DNA from: DATHVR01 sp035461175
GTDB taxonomy: Bacteria; Actinomycetota; Acidimicrobiia; Spongiisociales; ZC4RG35
Assembly (NCBI GenBank): GCA_035461175.1
Contig: DATHVR010000022.1
Span: 1-10,871 of the forward strand
DNA length: 10,871 bases
Direction: 5' to 3'
This document shows, piece by piece, positions 1 to 7,599 of the stretch; position 1 is the first letter of the stretch; each line of letters begins with the position of its first letter. The notes below the pieces were generated by a model. The model was given only the letters and a program-made list of their open reading frames with translations. It was not told where the DNA came from and ran no database searches. The position numbers were made by a program, and so were the translations under genes.

Positions 1-333
1 CCCGGGATCCAGGTCGCCGCCGACGCCCTGGTGCGCGCCACCGCCGCCCTGCGCCGGGTCGACATCGTGGCGCCGGCGCATGCCGCCGGCCGGAGCACGG
101 TCGAAGCAATCCAGTCGGGACTCGTTTTCGGCTACGCCGGACTGGTCGAGGGGCTGATCGAGCGCGTCCTGGCCGAGGCCGGGCTCTCCGACGACGTGCC
201 TCTGGTGGCCACCGGGGGGCTGGCCGGGGTGGTGGTCGAGCAGTGCTCGCGACCCATCCGGCTCGATTCGGAGCTGACCCTGCGCGGCCTGCGGGTGGCG
301 TGGGAGCGCAACGCCCCTCCCGGAGGTGGCTGA
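1..333 (+). CDS. coaX: Type III pantothenate kinase, C-terminal part (5' end outside window)
   Basis: CoaX catalyses the first step of coenzyme A synthesis in the cytoplasm: ATP-dependent phosphorylation of pantothenate to 4'-phosphopantothenate. Only the last 110 residues are present. The reading frame is open from the first base and starts with PGIQVAADAL, the Pro-Gly-Ile segment followed by a helix that CoaX proteins carry. It continues with QSGLVFGYAGLVEGLIERV, matching the family's QSG-x-x-x-GY-x-x-x-x-x-G-L helix, then the ATGGLA nucleotide-binding turn, and ends with LTLRGLRVAWERN, the typical LTL-x-GL-x-x-x-x-x-RN tail. Type III kinases belong to the ASKHA fold and are usually about 255 residues, so more than half lies upstream. 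In mycobacteria coaX lies a short distance upstream of lysS and clpC1, as here, which supports the assignment. The gap to the next start is 45 bases. Confidence 0.9.
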   Translation, partial: PGIQVAADALVRATAALRRVDIVAPAHAAGRSTVEAIQSGLVFGYAGLVEGLIERVLAEAGLSDDVPLVATGGLAGVVVEQCSRPIRLDSELTLRGLRVAWERNAPPGGG

Positions 334-362
334 GCCGTCCCGAGCCACCGGGGCAGGTCCGA

Positions 363-368
363 TACACT
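363..368 (+). promoter_or_regulatory. Candidate -10 element (TACACT) of the DUF368 gene
   Basis: The hexamer TACACT fits TANNNT and ends 10 bases before the ATG. Transcription from it would start about 0-4 bases before the start codon, so the mRNA would be leaderless or nearly so. In keeping with this, no Shine-Dalgarno sequence precedes the ATG. No good -35 box is visible at 16-18 bases. The gene may also be read through from coaX. Confidence 0.35.
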
Positions 369-378
369 CTGGTCGCTC

Positions 379-1287
379 ATGCCCACCTCGATCTCCCAGT
401 TCCTGCGCGGCTTCGCGATGGGCACCGCCGACCTCGTCCCCGGGGTGTCGGGCGGCACTATCGCCCTCGTCCTCGGCATCTACCGACGCTTGGTGCTGGC
501 GATCCGGACCGGGGCGGGCGCCCTCGGTCGCCTGGTGCGTCTCGACCTCGGCGGTTTCGTAGGCCGTTTGAAGGAGGTCGACTGGAGGTTCCTCATCCCC
601 CTCCTGGTCGGGATCGCCGCGGCGGTGGTCAGCCTCTCCCATCTGATCGAACACCTGCTCGAGACCCAGCCGGTCCCCATGGCGGGACTGTTCTTCGGCC
701 TGGTGATCGGGTCGCTCGTCGTCGCCTGGCGCCTGATCGGTCGGCGCGATTCCGCCCGCCTGGCGGTGTTGGTGGCGATGGCGGCGGCGACGTTCTGGCT
801 GCTGGGCCTGAGCGCCGGAACGGTGACCGATCCCGCCATGTGGGCGTTCTTCGGAGCCGGGGCCGTGGCGATCTGTGCCATGATCCTTCCCGGGATCTCC
901 GGCTCCTTCCTGCTCTTGATGATGGGCATGTACGCCCCGGTGCTGGGCGCTGTCAACGACCGGCGACTCCTCGCCGTGGCCGTGTTCCTGGCCGGCGCCG
1001 TCCTCGGGCTGGCGTCCTTCTCGACCCTCCTCCACATGCTGCTCGATCGCTATCACGACACGGTCATGGCGGCGCTGGTGGGACTGATGGCGGGTTCCCT
1101 CCGGGTGCTGTGGCCGTGGCCCGACGGAACCGGCGGGACCGATCTGGCTGCCCCCGACGGTGACCTGCTGGCCCCGCTGCTCCTGGCGGCGGTCGGGGCG
1201 GCGGTGGTGCTGATCGTCACCCGTCGGGAGGAGGTCATCGCCTCCGATGTCGAGGAGGCCGGCGAGGCGGCGGAGTCGGTCTCGTGA
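379..1287 (+). CDS. DUF368 membrane protein, PopT-type polyprenyl-phosphate translocase family
   Basis: This is a 302-residue integral membrane protein of the DUF368 family. Members (PopT and the Vibrio cholerae homologue) were shown in 2022 to return undecaprenyl phosphate, the lipid carrier of cell-wall precursors, across the cytoplasmic membrane. That role is inferred here by family. The sequence shows two related halves. Residues 19-39 contain LVPGVSGGTIALVLGIY and residues 169-189 contain ILPGISGSFLLLMMGMY, the paired PG-[VI]-SG repeats that mark the family. About eight hydrophobic segments follow each other, for example around 71-92, 100-120, 127-145, 155-180, 195-220 and 262-281. The acidic tail (EEVIASDVEEAGEAAES) is probably cytoplasmic. 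The length is normal. The ATG is the first plausible start and gives the conserved N-terminus. The stop overlaps the GTG of lysS by four bases, so the two are probably translationally coupled. Confidence 0.88.
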   Translation: MPTSISQFLRGFAMGTADLVPGVSGGTIALVLGIYRRLVLAIRTGAGALGRLVRLDLGGFVGRLKEVDWRFLIPLLVGIAAAVVSLSHLIEHLLETQPVPMAGLFFGLVIGSLVVAWRLIGRRDSARLAVLVAMAAATFWLLGLSAGTVTDPAMWAFFGAGAVAICAMILPGISGSFLLLMMGMYAPVLGAVNDRRLLAVAVFLAGAVLGLASFSTLLHMLLDRYHDTVMAALVGLMAGSLRVLWPWPDGTGGTDLAAPDGDLLAPLLLAAVGAAVVLIVTRREEVIASDVEEAGEAAESVS

Positions 1288-2768
1288 GCGAGGAGTCCCG
1301 ACCCGAGCCGACCCCGGATGGCGACGACCTGGTGGCGGGTCGGATCGATCACTATCGGCGCCTACAGGAGCGGGGGCTTCCCACCCGGTTCGATCGCACC
1401 CACACGGCGGCCGAGCTCCATCAGGCCCACGCCGACCTTTCGCCCGGGGCCGACACCGACGAGGAGGTGGCGGTGGCGGGCCGGGTGATGCTGCGCCGCT
1501 CGTTCGGCAAGCTCCTCTTCCTCACCCTCGCCGATCAGAGCGGCACCATCCAGCTCTTCGTCGACCGCCGCTCGATCGGCGACGAAGGCTTCGCCGAAGC
1601 CGCCGAGATCGACCTCGGCGACTGGGTGGGAGCCACCGGGATGGTGATGACCACCAAGAAGGGCGAGCTCTCGGTCCGTCCCGGCGAGGTGGTGATCCTC
1701 CAGAAGTCGCTCCGTCCCCTTCCCGACAAGTGGCACGGGCTCACCGACATAGAGGCGCGCAGCCGCCGCCGCTACCTCGACCTGATCGCCAACCCGGCGT
1801 CACGCCAAGTCGCCCTCACCCGGGCCCGGATCGTCTCCGAGCTGCGGCGCCAGTTCGAACAGCGCGGCTACGTCGAGGTGGAGACGCCGGTCCTGTTGCA
1901 CCAGGCCACCGGCGCCACCGCCCGGCCTTTCGAGACCCACCACAACGCCCTCGACCAGGAGATGTATCTCCGCATCGCCACCGAGCTGTATCTCAAGCGG
2001 CTCGTCATCGGTGGTCTAGAAAAGGTGTTCGAGATCGGGCGCATCTTCCGCAACGAGGGAATCGACTCCACTCACAACCCCGAGTTCACCATGCTTGAGT
2101 CCTACCAGGCCCTGGCCGATTTCAACGACATCATGGTCCTGGTCGAGGAGGTGTTCGCCGCCGTCACCGAAGCCACGGTCGACGCCACCACCATCGAGTA
2201 TCAGGGCCGTCCGCTCGACCTGAGTCCGCCCTTTGCCCGGGTGACGATGCTCGAGGCCGTCTCGGCGGCGGTGGGGGAGGAGGTCGCCTTCGATCATCCC
2301 GATCTGGCCGGGCTCGCCTCTTGCCACGGGGTCGAGGTCGACCCCTCCTGGGGTGCGGGGAGAGTCATCACCGAGCTCTTCGACGAACTGGTCGAGGACA
2401 CCATCTGGGAGCCGACCTTCGTCACCCACCACCCGACCGAGGTCTCGCCGCTGGCCGCCCGCAGCCGGGAAGATCCCAACGTCACCGACCGCTTCGAACT
2501 GATCATCGCCGGCTCCGAGTACGCCAACGCCTTCACCGAGCTCAACGACCCCGTCGACCAGCGGCGGCGTTTCGAGAGCCAGATGGCGGCCCGTGCCGCC
2601 GGCGACGACGAGGCCCACCCCATCGACGAGGACTTCCTGGAGGCGCTGGAATACGGGATGCCCCCCACCGGTGGCCTCGGAATCGGAGTCGACCGCTTGG
2701 TGATGCTCCTGACCGACCAGGCCCACATCCGCGAAGTGATCCTGTTCCCCACCCTCCGCCGCCTCTGA
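1284..2768 (+). CDS. lysS: Lysyl-tRNA synthetase, class II
   Basis: LysRS charges tRNA-Lys with lysine using ATP in the cytoplasm. The 494-residue product has the expected layout. An N-terminal OB-fold anticodon-binding domain spans about 60-165, including VAGRVMLRRSFGKLLFLTLAD. The class II catalytic core follows: motif 1 near 185-202 (RRQFEQRGYVEVETPVL), motif 2 at 255-272 (FRNEGIDSTHNPEFTMLE) and motif 3 at 463-476 (GGLGIGVDRLVMLL). HHPTEVSPLA (382-391) and SEYANAFTELNDP (411-423) are further LysRS signatures. Length is typical for the bacterial enzyme. The GTG start overlaps the preceding stop (GTGA), and GGAG lies 8 bases upstream as ribosome binding site. The position near coaX and upstream of clpC matches mycobacterial order. 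It is the last gene of the rightward block, and its stop faces the converging polyprenyl synthase gene. Confidence 0.97.
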   Translation: MSEESRPEPTPDGDDLVAGRIDHYRRLQERGLPTRFDRTHTAAELHQAHADLSPGADTDEEVAVAGRVMLRRSFGKLLFLTLADQSGTIQLFVDRRSIGDEGFAEAAEIDLGDWVGATGMVMTTKKGELSVRPGEVVILQKSLRPLPDKWHGLTDIEARSRRRYLDLIANPASRQVALTRARIVSELRRQFEQRGYVEVETPVLLHQATGATARPFETHHNALDQEMYLRIATELYLKRLVIGGLEKVFEIGRIFRNEGIDSTHNPEFTMLESYQALADFNDIMVLVEEVFAAVTEATVDATTIEYQGRPLDLSPPFARVTMLEAVSAAVGEEVAFDHPDLAGLASCHGVEVDPSWGAGRVITELFDELVEDTIWEPTFVTHHPTEVSPLAARSREDPNVTDRFELIIAGSEYANAFTELNDPVDQRRRFESQMAARAAGDDEAHPIDEDFLEALEYGMPPTGGLGIGVDRLVMLLTDQAHIREVILFPTLRRL

Positions 2769-2775
2769 CGGGTTC

Positions 2776-2801
2776 TAAGTGGTAAGTGGTAGGTGGTAGG
2801 T
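2776..2801 (+). repeat. Tandem 7-base repeat array, left arm
   Basis: There are 3.7 copies of a heptamer: TAAGTGG, TAAGTGG, TAGGTGG, TAGGT. The array begins 7 bases after the lysS stop, in the convergent intergenic gap. It mirrors the array at 2900-2923 in inverted orientation; 12 bases (TAAGTGGTAAGT) match exactly. The layout resembles heptameric STRR elements of cyanobacterial intergenic DNA. Its function is unknown. Confidence 0.8.
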
Positions 2802-2899
2802 CAGCCCCCTTGCCGGCGCGTCACTTCTGCTTTCGGTGTCGATCGTTCGGCCTGGCGGTAACGGAAGGCGAGGCCGTCCCGGCTCACAGGTGCGGCCGG

Positions 2900-2923
2900 A
2901 CTTACCACTTACCACCTATCACC
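2900..2923 (-). repeat. Tandem 7-base repeat array, right arm (inverted copy)
   Basis: On the plus strand it reads ACTTACC, ACTTACC, ACCTATC, ACC, so the minus strand carries GATAGGT, GGTAAGT, GGTAAGT, the same heptamer as the left arm. The 98 bases between the arms contain no credible gene. A transcript of either strand could fold the arms into a 12-bp stem, which might help end or protect the converging lysS and polyprenyl synthase mRNAs. That function is inference. Confidence 0.8.
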
Positions 2924-2939
2924 GCTCCGTCAGGAGCGG
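2922..2939 (-). terminator. Perfect 7-bp hairpin over the polyprenyl synthase stop codon
   Basis: CCGCTCC and GGAGCGG pair perfectly around a 4-base loop (GTCA) that contains the stop codon of the minus-strand gene. No U-run follows on the minus strand, so it is not a classical intrinsic terminator. It may act as a 3'-end stabiliser or a weak terminator of the kind common in high-GC genomes. Confidence 0.35.
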
Positions 2940-3919
2940 GCGGAGTCGACCCGGGTGACCAGATACTCGCCCAGGTTTTCCAGCACCTGGCGGGTGTCGG
3001 ACTCGGGCAGGACGGTCAGAGCCCGACGGGCCACCTCGACCCGGGCCATGGCGCCCTCCAGGGCCCGGTCGACGTAACCGCCGTCGCGGACCAGCCGGAT
3101 CACCTCGGCGACGTTCTCCTCGGGGTAGGGGCGGGGCCGGTCGAGGAGGGAGCGGATCTGCTCGCCGTCCGGTCCCTGCACCGCCTCCAGCACCGACCGG
3201 GTGAAGGTGCCCTCGCGGATGTCGGACCCGGCCGGTTTGCCGATCGTCTCTTCCGAAGCCACGAGGTCGAGGGCGTCGTCGGCGATCTGGAACACCATCC
3301 CCAGTTCCCAGGCCCAGGTGGAGAGGGCCTCGACCACCTCGGGTGCGGCGTCGGCCGCCATCGCTCCCAGCCGGGCCGAGGTGCGGATCAGCGAGGCGGT
3401 CTTCCCGCCGATCACCTTCTCGTAGGCGTCGACGGGGTGCGCCAGGCTGTCTACCAGACGCAACTCCCGGGTCTGGCCTTCCACCAGTTCGGCGTAGGTG
3501 GCGGCGAGTAGTCGCACCGCCTCTTGGGACAGGTGGGTGGCGGCCACTTCGGAGGCGCGGGCCATGAGGAAGTCACCGGCCAGGATCGCCACCGTGTTCG
3601 ACCAGTTGGCGTTGACCGAGGGGGCACCGCGGCGGGTGTCGGCCTCGTCGATGACATCGTCGTGATACAGGCTGCCGACATGGATCAGTTCTACCGCCAC
3701 CCCGGCCCGGAGTCGGCGATCGTCGTCGGCGGTTCCGAACTGGGCGGCGAGCAATGCCAGCAGGGGACGGAATCTCTTGCCTCCGGCCAGGAGCAGATGC
3801 TGGGCTATCTTGGTCAGGTAGTCCTCGTCGGACACCACGGCCTCGAGCAGCAACTGCTCGGTCCGTTCGAGATCGACCCAGATCTCGTCCTTGGTGATGA
3901 GGTCGCGGAGATCGTCCAT
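2930..3919 (-). CDS. All-E polyprenyl diphosphate synthase, long-chain type
   Basis: This enzyme condenses isopentenyl diphosphate units onto an allylic diphosphate to make long all-trans chains, probably the side chain of menaquinone; the exact chain length cannot be read. The 329-residue protein carries GGKRFRP (46-52), the first aspartate-rich motif DDVID (87-91, in LYHDDVIDEADTRRG), GGKTASLI (171-178), the second motif DDALD (214-218, in FQIADDALD) and GKPAGSDIREGTFT (227-240). Gly82 at five positions before the first motif is small, as in long-chain synthases, where short-chain enzymes have aromatic residues. It is not the cis-type enzyme that makes undecaprenyl diphosphate. It is transcribed leftward, convergent with lysS and divergent from clpC. 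The ATG is preceded by a weak GAGG only 4 bases away, and a -10-like TAGCAT lies just upstream. Confidence 0.93.
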   Translation of the reverse strand: MDDLRDLITKDEIWVDLERTEQLLLEAVVSDEDYLTKIAQHLLLAGGKRFRPLLALLAAQFGTADDDRRLRAGVAVELIHVGSLYHDDVIDEADTRRGAPSVNANWSNTVAILAGDFLMARASEVAATHLSQEAVRLLAATYAELVEGQTRELRLVDSLAHPVDAYEKVIGGKTASLIRTSARLGAMAADAAPEVVEALSTWAWELGMVFQIADDALDLVASEETIGKPAGSDIREGTFTRSVLEAVQGPDGEQIRSLLDRPRPYPEENVAEVIRLVRDGGYVDRALEGAMARVEVARRALTVLPESDTRQVLENLGEYLVTRVDSARS

Positions 3920-3927
3920 GGCGCCTC

Positions 3928-3933
3928 ATGCTA
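3928..3933 (-). promoter_or_regulatory. Candidate -10 element (TAGCAT) of the polyprenyl synthase gene
   Basis: Read on the minus strand, GATAGCAT fits TANNNT and ends 8 bases before the start codon. Transcription would begin about at the ATG, giving a leaderless or near-leaderless mRNA. Upstream, GGGACG lies near the -35 position but is a poor match. The layout resembles the candidate promoter of the DUF368 gene. Confidence 0.35.
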
Positions 3934-3972
3934 TCGGGGCCGGAGAAGCGATCGTCCCGCGAGAATCAAACG

Positions 3973-4000
3973 TAGGCGTATCTCGGGGACCGGGTACAAT
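3973..4000 (+). promoter_or_regulatory. clpC promoter: TAGGCGTA - 14 bases - TACAAT
   Basis: TACAAT (3995-4000) is a strong -10 hexamer preceded by CCGGG. TAGGCGTA begins 22 bases upstream of its first base, overlapping the -35 zone although it is unlike TTGACA. The same two elements with the same spacing lie ahead of the carboxypeptidase gene at 6819-6846. Transcription from here would start near 4007 and give a leader of about 28 bases with a good ribosome binding site. I see no ClgR-type CGC-N5-GCG operator in the 115-base divergent region. Confidence 0.6.
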
Positions 4001-4019
4001 ACGAGTCCGACCTCTGCCA

Positions 4020-4025
4020 GGGAGG
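4020..4025 (+). promoter_or_regulatory. Ribosome binding site that fixes the TTG start of clpC
   Basis: GGGAGG ends 9 bases before the TTG at 4035, an ideal distance. The next residues (FERFTDRARRVV) are the conserved ClpC N-terminus, so TTG is the start. The in-frame ATG at 3891 would run through the divergent promoter region and add 48 residues unknown in the family. Confidence 0.85.
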
Positions 4026-4034
4026 CTGAGAACT

Positions 4035-6539
<2,505 letters not shown>

Positions 6540-6610
6540 CTGTGCTGATGGTCGGGCGACTTCGGGGCCGGCTTCGCCTCCCTGAGCCCGTCTGATCCAC
6601 GTCTCTCGTC

Positions 6611-6635
6611 CTGTTCGGGGCCGTGCCCCGAACAG
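6611..6635 (+). terminator. Strong hairpin downstream of clpC, probable terminator
   Basis: CTGTTCGGGGC and GCCCCGAACAG form a perfect 11-bp GC-rich stem with a 3-base loop (CGT). It begins 72 bases after the clpC stop. No U-tract follows, so it would be a U-less terminator of the type proposed for high-GC actinobacteria, or a 3'-end stabiliser. A second copy of TTCGGGGCCG at 6561-6570 could compete for the right arm. Confidence 0.5.
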
Positions 6636-6687
6636 ACGCCGGTCGCCCGACGTGCTTCCGCCTCGTGAGAGATGGTCTAAGAAGGGA

Positions 6688-6735
6688 TTTCCGCGACAGA
6701 ATTGCGCGCCCTGGCGCGCAATTCTGTCGCGAAAA
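6688..6735. repeat. Near-perfect palindrome with 18-bp arms
   Basis: The arms 6692-6709 and 6714-6731 are exact reverse complements around CCTG, covering CGCGACAGAATTGCGCGC. Beyond one C/A mismatch, TTT at 6688-6690 pairs with AAA at 6733-6735. On both strands the T-tract precedes and the A-tract follows the stem, the wrong order for an intrinsic terminator. It could be a dispersed REP-like or MITE-like element, a cruciform or a protein-binding site. No target-site duplication is evident. Confidence 0.85.
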
Positions 6736-6743
6736 CGGTCTTC

Positions 6744-6792
6744 GACCTCCGACCTCCGACCCAGAACCCACCACTCGTAACCCGCCACCCTC
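6744..6792. repeat. Degenerate array with a 7-base period
   Basis: Seven units follow each other: GACCTCC, GACCTCC, GACCCAG, AACCCAC, CACTCGT, AACCCGC, CACCCTC. AC followed by C or T recurs at the same place in each unit, so the period is exactly 7 although only the first two units are identical. The style resembles the heptamer arrays at 2776-2801 and 2900-2923. It lies between the palindrome and the promoter of the carboxypeptidase gene. Confidence 0.6.
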
Positions 6793-6818
6793 TCCAAGAA
6801 AAGGGTTAAGCGGCCTAC

Positions 6819-6846
6819 TAGGCGTACCGAAGAACCGGGGTACAAT
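6819..6846 (+). promoter_or_regulatory. Carboxypeptidase gene promoter: TAGGCGTA - 14 bases - TACAAT
   Basis: TACAAT at 6841-6846 is preceded by CCGGGG, and TAGGCGTA (6819-6826) lies exactly as far upstream as in the clpC promoter. Transcription would start near 6853, giving a leader of about 15-20 bases. The upstream octamer is unlike a standard -35 box and could be a sigma-factor or activator site. Confidence 0.6.
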
Positions 6847-6867
6847 CACGCCGCTTCATACAGGGGA

Positions 6868-7551
6868 ATGGGATTGTCTCGTCTGAGAATCACAATTGCG
6901 GTAGTCCTGGTCGGCCTGATGGCCCTGCCCGCCTCCGCCGCCGTCGGGGATGAGGACTACCGGCCCATCTCGGATGCCGCCTACACCGAAGACCTGGCCC
7001 AGGTCGGATATCGCAACGGCGACATGCCCTCGATCCGCATGATCGACGTCAACGGCTGCCTCCTGGAGCGGGACGCCGCCTACACCCTCTCGGTGATGGT
7101 GGAGGCTGCCCGCCTTGACGGCGTCGACCTCACGCCCCAGGAGTGCTACCGCAGCTTCGGGTCCCAGTCCGCCGCCTACGACCGGCGCTGTCCGATCGTG
7201 GAAGAAGAGATCGTCAAGATCGACCCCGAGACGGGCGAGGAAACCGTGACCGGAGTGAAGCGCTCCCGCTCCTGCTCGGGACCGCCGACGGCACGTCCGG
7301 GTCGCTCCAACCACGGGTGGGGCCGGGCCGTCGATTTCGGGACCGGCCGCCGGGTCCTCGCCTGCCGTGACGCCGCCTTCTTCTGGCTTCAGGAGAATGC
7401 CAGCCGCTTCGGCTGGGTGCATCCCGACTGGGCCACATGCGGGCGGGCCACCCGCGAACCATGGCATTGGGAGTGGGGCGGGGTGACCGAAGCCCTGCCG
7501 TTGCCGCTTCCCCCGCCGCCTTCGGTCGTAGCCGGCAACCGGGTCCGCTGA
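6868..7551 (+). CDS. Secreted zinc D-alanyl-D-alanine carboxypeptidase, VanY/M15 family
   Basis: The family trims the stem peptides of peptidoglycan outside the membrane, removing the terminal D-alanine. The 227-residue product starts with a signal peptide (LRITIAVVLVGLMALPASAA, cleavage probably near 25). The VanY domain spans about 55-205. ECYRSFGSQSAAY (92-104) matches the family's YRS-x-x-x-Q motif, SNHGWGRAVDFG (147-158) gives zinc ligands His149 and Asp156, and EPWHWEW (197-203) gives the catalytic Glu197 and the third ligand His200. All active-site residues are present. Between Cys108 and Cys136 lies a charged 27-residue segment (around EIVKIDPETGEE) that looks like an added loop. Six cysteines follow the signal peptide, suggesting disulfides. 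AGGGGA abuts the ATG, so the TTG at 6874, with a 6-base spacer, may be the true start. It has its own promoter and probably heads the next two genes. Confidence 0.9.
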   Translation: MGLSRLRITIAVVLVGLMALPASAAVGDEDYRPISDAAYTEDLAQVGYRNGDMPSIRMIDVNGCLLERDAAYTLSVMVEAARLDGVDLTPQECYRSFGSQSAAYDRRCPIVEEEIVKIDPETGEETVTGVKRSRSCSGPPTARPGRSNHGWGRAVDFGTGRRVLACRDAAFFWLQENASRFGWVHPDWATCGRATREPWHWEWGGVTEALPLPLPPPPSVVAGNRVR

Positions 7552-7599
7552 CCCGGGGATCCTCCGACTGAGGCCGCGCTTCGGCCAGACTGTCGGGTG

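Larger units (their letters stand above)
6540..6867. other. Gene-free structured region between clpC and the carboxypeptidase gene
   Basis: No credible gene is seen; open frames here have no ribosome binding site, no recognisable domain and read through palindromes. It holds, in order: an inverted repeat of 10 bases (6551-6560 with 6642-6651) enclosing an 11-bp hairpin; a separate long palindrome (6688-6735); a degenerate 7-base-period array (6744-6792); and the promoter of the next gene (6819-6846). A small RNA could be encoded here, but no matching promoter within the first half stands out. Confidence 0.7.

Noticed and set aside
243..1163. 306-codon plus-strand frame over coaX and DUF368
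   Set aside because: Arg/Pro/Gly-rich shadow in another frame of two well-supported genes.
2848..2876. CGGCCT/AGGCCG inverted repeat between the heptamer arrays
   Set aside because: Six pairs with a 17-base loop is near what chance gives in GC-rich DNA.
2776..2923. CRISPR array
   Set aside because: Repeat units are only 7 bases and contiguous, without spacers; no cas gene is present.
2786..3511. 241-codon plus-strand frame opposite the polyprenyl synthase
   Set aside because: Antisense to an enzyme with all catalytic motifs and starting in the repeat-containing gap; no recognisable domain.
379..3919. DUF368 translocase and polyprenyl synthase as one lipid-carrier pathway
   Set aside because: The synthase is of the all-E type, which makes quinone-type chains, whereas the wall lipid carrier requires a cis-type synthase; the genes also lie on opposite strands.
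3891..4034. N-terminal extension of ClpC to an upstream ATG
   Set aside because: It would run through the divergent promoter region and has no family counterpart; TTG with GGGAGG gives the conserved N-terminus.
6623..6886. 87-codon frame in the gap before the carboxypeptidase gene
   Set aside because: It reads across the hairpin, the palindrome, the 7-base array and the promoter, and lacks a ribosome binding site.
7572..7586. Hairpin GGCCG/CGGCC between the carboxypeptidase and acyltransferase genes
   Set aside because: Five pairs only with no U-run in GC-rich DNA; too weak to call a terminator.
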